From positions 8,236,746 to 8,300,745 of the forward strand of contig NC_049991.1 of assembly GCF_000003815.2 (NCBI RefSeq): a stretch of 64,000 nucleotides of DNA, written 5' to 3'. Made by a program: the position numbers and the translations under genes. How positions within the stretch are numbered: position 1 is the first letter of the stretch; every line of letters begins with the position of its first letter. Positions 60,151-64,000 of this stretch are shown here, piece by piece. The notes below the pieces were generated by a model. That model saw only the letters and a program-made list of their open reading frames with translations. It had not been told where the DNA came from and did no database searches. This DNA comes from Branchiostoma floridae (lineage: Eukaryota > Chordata > Leptocardii > Amphioxiformes > Branchiostomatidae).

Positions 60151-63100
60151 GTGAGGTGTTGTTTTGTTAGACGTGTTTCATATGTTGTTTTTGTATGTAA
60201 AAGACAAGTTGCTAAAGGGCCTTACTGATATACTGCTATTACTACTAATAGTCTACTATACTAGTACTTGGGTTTTATCATCTTAAACTGGTGACTGGAC
60301 CTGTGCCTTCATTGTCATCTTTGGGGATGTCCCCCAACTAAGTTTGGTGCACAGGAACTGAAGAAATTTAAACTTAATCATTAAAGTTAATGATAAAGAG
60401 CCTTTCTCTAAGGCACAACATAACTTGCTTAATTGCATATGAGACCTTTTACGGATTCGAACCCAGGACTTAGATCCTGAGTCAACCAACGTGACCAAAA
60501 GGCCAAAATTGTAATTGGTGAAATATCCATAAAATCGAACAATACTGGAAAATTTCCAAACAGATTACTTAATTGTGCATGGGTACTGATACGGTTAACG
60601 TTGTCTTCCTCTGATTTATACATTGCAGACAATTTCTAGTTCGTCAAACAAGAGATTAAAATTAAAAAGAAATAGAATGTCTGGGAGAATATGAATTTGC
60701 TCTATGAAATTGTATACACCAATGTTTAGACTTTCCCCTAATCTTTCAGTATAACATTAAGCTTTTAAACCCATATGCATGAAGCAGGGCTCGAAATACA
60801 CTTTTCAGTCAACTTGCACCTGTGCAAGTTAAGCCAAAGGTAACTTGCACCAAAAGAAACTTACTTGCACAACCCAAAATAGTGAACTGTTAACCCCTTA
60901 TCTCCTCTTCTGAAAATTTGCAAATGTACGTGACTAGTACTAAATGGGGATACATACCGGTAAAGACCACATGTTTGGATATTTGTTTTTCCGTAGCGTA
61001 TTTTATTTTTGGTTTGAAATTGTACAAACTGTTTCATAAAAACAGTGAATTTAGGCTCAATTAAAGACAATTCAATGTCTACAACTCGATAAGATCCATA
61101 GATTTCTTCTGAACTCTTCGAGTGACATCCATCACAGTAACTAGTATGGAGTGGTAGAACAACTCAATACAATACATATAACTGGAAAAACCAGTTGAAC
61201 ATATTAAAGTCACTAATTAGTATGCAAATGTAACTCATATGCAAATCAAGGTAAGACAGCACCATTGGAATCATTAGCATTGTAGAGATGGATTTGTCTA
61301 AATAAAATAGTTTACCTGGATGTCTAACCAAATTTAGAAATAACAAATTTAGGCTTTTTTTTTATTCAGTGTTATTTTCTTTTACCTTTCAATGACAGAC
61401 AATATTCTCGGTGTGTGTAAGCTTTTTCTAATGTCAGGTATTAGAGGACAAAAGTAACTTGCACTGGTGCAAGTTTGGTCTAAACTTACTTGCACCACAC
61501 CAATTTTACTTGCACAAACTTGCATATGCATGTGGTATTTCGAGCCCTGATGAAGTTATGAACCGACAAACTAGATTGGTGTAGCCTGCTAGTAATGGTA
61601 CTTCAAAAACACTACACTACAGGTGGACATATGTGATTTTGTTTTGAATCCGGTATCAAACCAGTCTAAGTAGTATCAAGTAGTAAGACATAATATTAAG
61701 TGGGTCAGAAACAGTTAAGGTAAAATATCTGTAACACCAGACATTGGTACAAGCTACCGTATAACTCAATTAAAAAGACAAATTAGTTACAGAGAATCGA
61801 TAATGATTAGTTTTTCACTTGATCGATTAACTACTAGTAAATATTGATGATGTAATTCAGTTGATTTTTGATTGTGTTTCTTTTTTGCTGTTAAATCGTG
61901 AATTGGAATTTTTTTGAATGAGTCTTATTTGGACATTTTTGCATATTTGCCCTTTTTTGTGCTGGCCCAAGCACATGTTCACATGACAATTGCACTTCTG
62001 GTCATGTGACCAAATCACACTCTCTCATTAGCTGAATCACTGATTTTGATTGACAGTCTAGATTGGTCTGTTGTTTGCTGTGATTGGTAAAGGAGACCCT
62101 CTTAGTCTTAGAAGTAAAGCAGCCTTTGACAAATTATATTAGCTGCGCTCAAAATAACACGTGCATAAAGCAGCATATGCACTTTGTAACTAAAATGTGC
62201 ACCCAAATTTGGAGCTGTGGACCTTTTGGGTATGGGTGCACCGGTGAATGATAGTTTTAGACACTGTGTTTAGGGTTACATATTAGAGAAGATGGGGTAG
62301 ACTTGTGTATGGTACTACTGTAGTAGTACATACATAATACAAGTATGCACTACGTCTACTAGTATCATACATGTAAGTTTACCCCATCTGACATTTTTTC
62401 TTTTGCAACTAAATTTATAGGTTCTGTGCACCACTACACGTATTCAGATCAAAATGCATTTTGAACCCTAGTTCATGTACTGTACATCTAACAGTAACAG
62501 TCTTGCCCCTCCGTTGTGTTACTGCAGAAGTTACTGGTTGCCCCTGATGATGACACCCTGGGGATCCTTCTGAACCAGCTCCAGGCCAGACTGATGGAGG
62601 GACAGGGGGAGACCATCTGGGAAATAGGAAAACCTGAAGGTTGATTGCATTACTATATACAATGTATTAGTATTACTATCTGCCATGACCTGTATTGCAT
62701 TTACCTTCCACACCCTTTCTTTCACTTTGGCAGTTCGGCTATATTCTAATTGTGTTGATATTTTTCACAGTGTCATACCATTCAGACAGTTTCAGCACTA
62801 TGTTGATCTTTGTTGTATTAGAATTTAGATGTACATGTAAAGGAAAAGTCTTTTCTGCATGATATAGTCAAATAGTATAGACTGGGACCTATCTCTGCAA
62901 TATAGCCCCCGGGCCCTTGCAAGCAAGTTACAGCAGGAAGATAGTCCACTGGTAGCACTGTGTGTCCAACTTTAAATACCATATTCTTTCATAGATGTGC
63001 TGAGTACTAAGTAGAAAAGGCAGTATGCACTATTTCCCTCCATCACCCTGCCTGGGATCCTACCAGTGATCTGTTTCATTTACCATACACTACGTATTAA

Positions 63101-64000
63101 TATATGTTATGCTTGTATTTATGCATGTATTTTACACATATCTACACAGATGGCGATGATGTAGGTCTGACTGAAGAAGAGCTGAAGGCCTCGGAGGACA
63201 CCCTACGTAAGCTAGCGGACTCCATCGACGCGGTGGTCACGCCTCTACGTCAGCGCCAGCTGGGCTCCGGATACATGACTGAGTATCTCATCAGGAAGAG
63301 AGTAGAGGAGGAAGACTTCATGGAAGTCAGGTATGCCACATGCAGCTCTCTCAAGGGTTCCTCTTGGGAACAGTTGCGAGGGGAGCATTGCAAGAGAGGG
63401 GAGTGACCAAGCAGGGGGATGGTGTGGTAGGGGGTTCCTACCTTCCATGATGTGAAGTTGATAGATTTTTAAGTTAAAATTGGGCATTCTAATCTAACTT
63501 ATTCTAAGACTTTCTGAAGGAGGAAATAACTGTCAGACAGCTCACAGTTGAAGACTGTTGGCCATATGTGATCTACAAATAGATACCACCTGCATATGCA
63601 AGTTTGTACATGTAAAATTAGAGCAGTATACTTAATTTCGTACCATGTTAGTAAAAACCAATTAATGATTTGAACTGTCCATGTGTGATTCATCGCGGGT
63701 AATATGTACAGTTGAAGGCTGCTGAGACATAAAAAAAACCTTCTGTACATTGTACATGTACATGTATTACACATGGTCAAAACAAGAACTACATGTATTA
63801 GTGGACGTTGCAAATACTCAGCTCAAACTGTGAACTGGCCTATTTCCTCTTATTCCATGAAACAATGTCTCCTCTACAGAGTTGCAGTGGTGGGAAATGT
63901 GGACGCTGGGAAGAGCACGTTGCTAGGTGTGCTCACGCACTGGGGAACTGGACAACAGGGCGCGGGGTGGCGCGACCAAGAACTATTCCGCCACCAAGCA
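59995..64000 (+). CDS. GTPBP1: GTP-binding protein 1-like GTPase, 5' part (continues past window)
   Basis: A translational-type GTPase (EF-Tu/eRF3 superfamily, GTPBP1/GTPBP2 group) known in vertebrates to associate with the exosome and ribosome quality control. Four exons are visible: 59995-60150, 62528-62639, 63150-63330, and 63880 onward, with compatible phases. The N-terminus is acidic and divergent. [17 protein letters not shown] and [20 protein letters not shown] match family phrases, and the P-loop GNVDAGKST is intact. GTPBP1 fits better than GTPBP2 because of [14 protein letters not shown] and the later Arg-Gly pattern. The reading frame breaks after LTH, within the last 60 bases (see findings). 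Confidence 0.88.
60440..60515 (-). repeat. tRNA-like sequence, probably a SINE head
   Basis: On the minus strand it has an A-box-like TGGTCACGTTGG, a perfect B-box GGTTCGAATCC, and a 7-bp pairing of GGCCTTT with AAAGGTC. The anticodon loop and T arm do not fold properly, so it is not a functional tRNA. Confidence 0.5.
60785..61549. mobile_element. 765-bp terminal-inverted-repeat element with 6-bp target duplication
   Basis: It starts CAGGGCTCGAAATA and ends with its reverse complement, flanked on both sides by ATGAAG (60779-60784 and 61550-61555). Many ACTTGCAC words lie inside. No transposase is visible. The ends resemble hAT elements, but a 6-bp duplication is short for hAT. Confidence 0.7.
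62528..62639 (+). CDS. GTPBP1: GTPBP1-like exon 2
   Basis: It encodes [20 protein letters not shown] and [17 protein letters not shown], aligning with the human segment KLVLVSP...L..QM..R..EG.GE.IY.IG. The donor gttgat is weak. Confidence 0.82.
62888..63075. repeat. SINE-like dispersed repeat, copy 3
   Basis: It shares the order gcccc..., GATAGTCCACTGGTAGCACTG, TGTGTCCAACTTTAAATACC with copies at 11975-12170 and 34977-35125. It lies in GTPBP1 intron 2. Confidence 0.5.
63150..63330 (+). CDS. GTPBP1: GTPBP1-like exon 3
   Basis: It encodes [20 protein letters not shown], then [20 protein letters not shown], aligning with the human DYLVRKR.....FLEVR. Donor gtatgc, phase 2. Confidence 0.9.
63880..64000 (+). 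CDS. GTPBP1: GTPBP1-like exon 4: G1/P-loop, frame disrupted
   Basis: It starts [20 protein letters not shown], the P-loop. From 63941 on, four extra single bases at 63941, 63957, 63976 and 63995 interrupt codons that otherwise match the family almost exactly. Read literally, the protein diverges after LTH. This looks like sequence error or allele damage rather than a different protein. Confidence 0.85.

Noticed and set aside
60440-60515. Functional tRNA gene on the minus strand
   Set aside because: The acceptor stem pairs, but there is no proper 7-nt anticodon loop, variable region or T stem.

Overview
The window is nuclear DNA of an intron-rich invertebrate animal. Three conserved metazoan genes are cut into many short exons with standard splice sites, and the introns are full of small terminal-inverted-repeat elements, SINE-like copies and minisatellites. 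The repeat style looks like a lancelet (Branchiostoma) to me. That attribution is an inference; the phylum is not proven by anything I can compute here. Two 100-base N runs are assembly gaps.

Gene 1 (minus strand, 47439 to 9961) is a receptor-type guanylate cyclase most like Drosophila Gyc76C. I could join 26 coding exons with consistent phases from signal peptide to stop codon, giving 1,129 residues. The order is signal peptide, ligand-binding ectodomain, one membrane segment, kinase-homology domain, coiled-coil linker, class III cyclase domain and a proline-rich and basic tail. Intron 24 is 11.6 kb and holds a large share of the repeats. The last coding exon is homologous to every unit of a roughly 1-kb tandem array that follows the stop codon.

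Gene 2 (minus strand, about 58808 to 50547) is mitochondrial ferredoxin/adrenodoxin reductase (FDXR) in 13 coding exons, with a possible alternative first exon at 59440-59500. It carries an in-frame 36-bp tandem repeat between the targeting peptide and the FAD-binding motif, and one GC-AG intron.

Gene 3 (plus strand, 59995 to beyond 64000) is the 5' part of a GTPBP1-type GTPase, head-to-head with FDXR across a short shared upstream region that has a cluster of CRE-like sites. Its fourth exon holds four single-base insertions relative to the conserved family sequence, within the last 60 bases of the window.

Layout: 1-8980 no gene recognised; 8980-10047 minisatellite; 9961-47439 receptor cyclase; 47440-50493 intergenic; 50494-59500 FDXR; 58809-59994 shared upstream region; 59995-64000 GTPBP1. 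The three genes do not form a pathway. FDXR passes NADPH electrons to mitochondrial ferredoxin, the cyclase makes cGMP at the plasma membrane, and GTPBP1 is a cytosolic translational-type GTPase linked to mRNA turnover.
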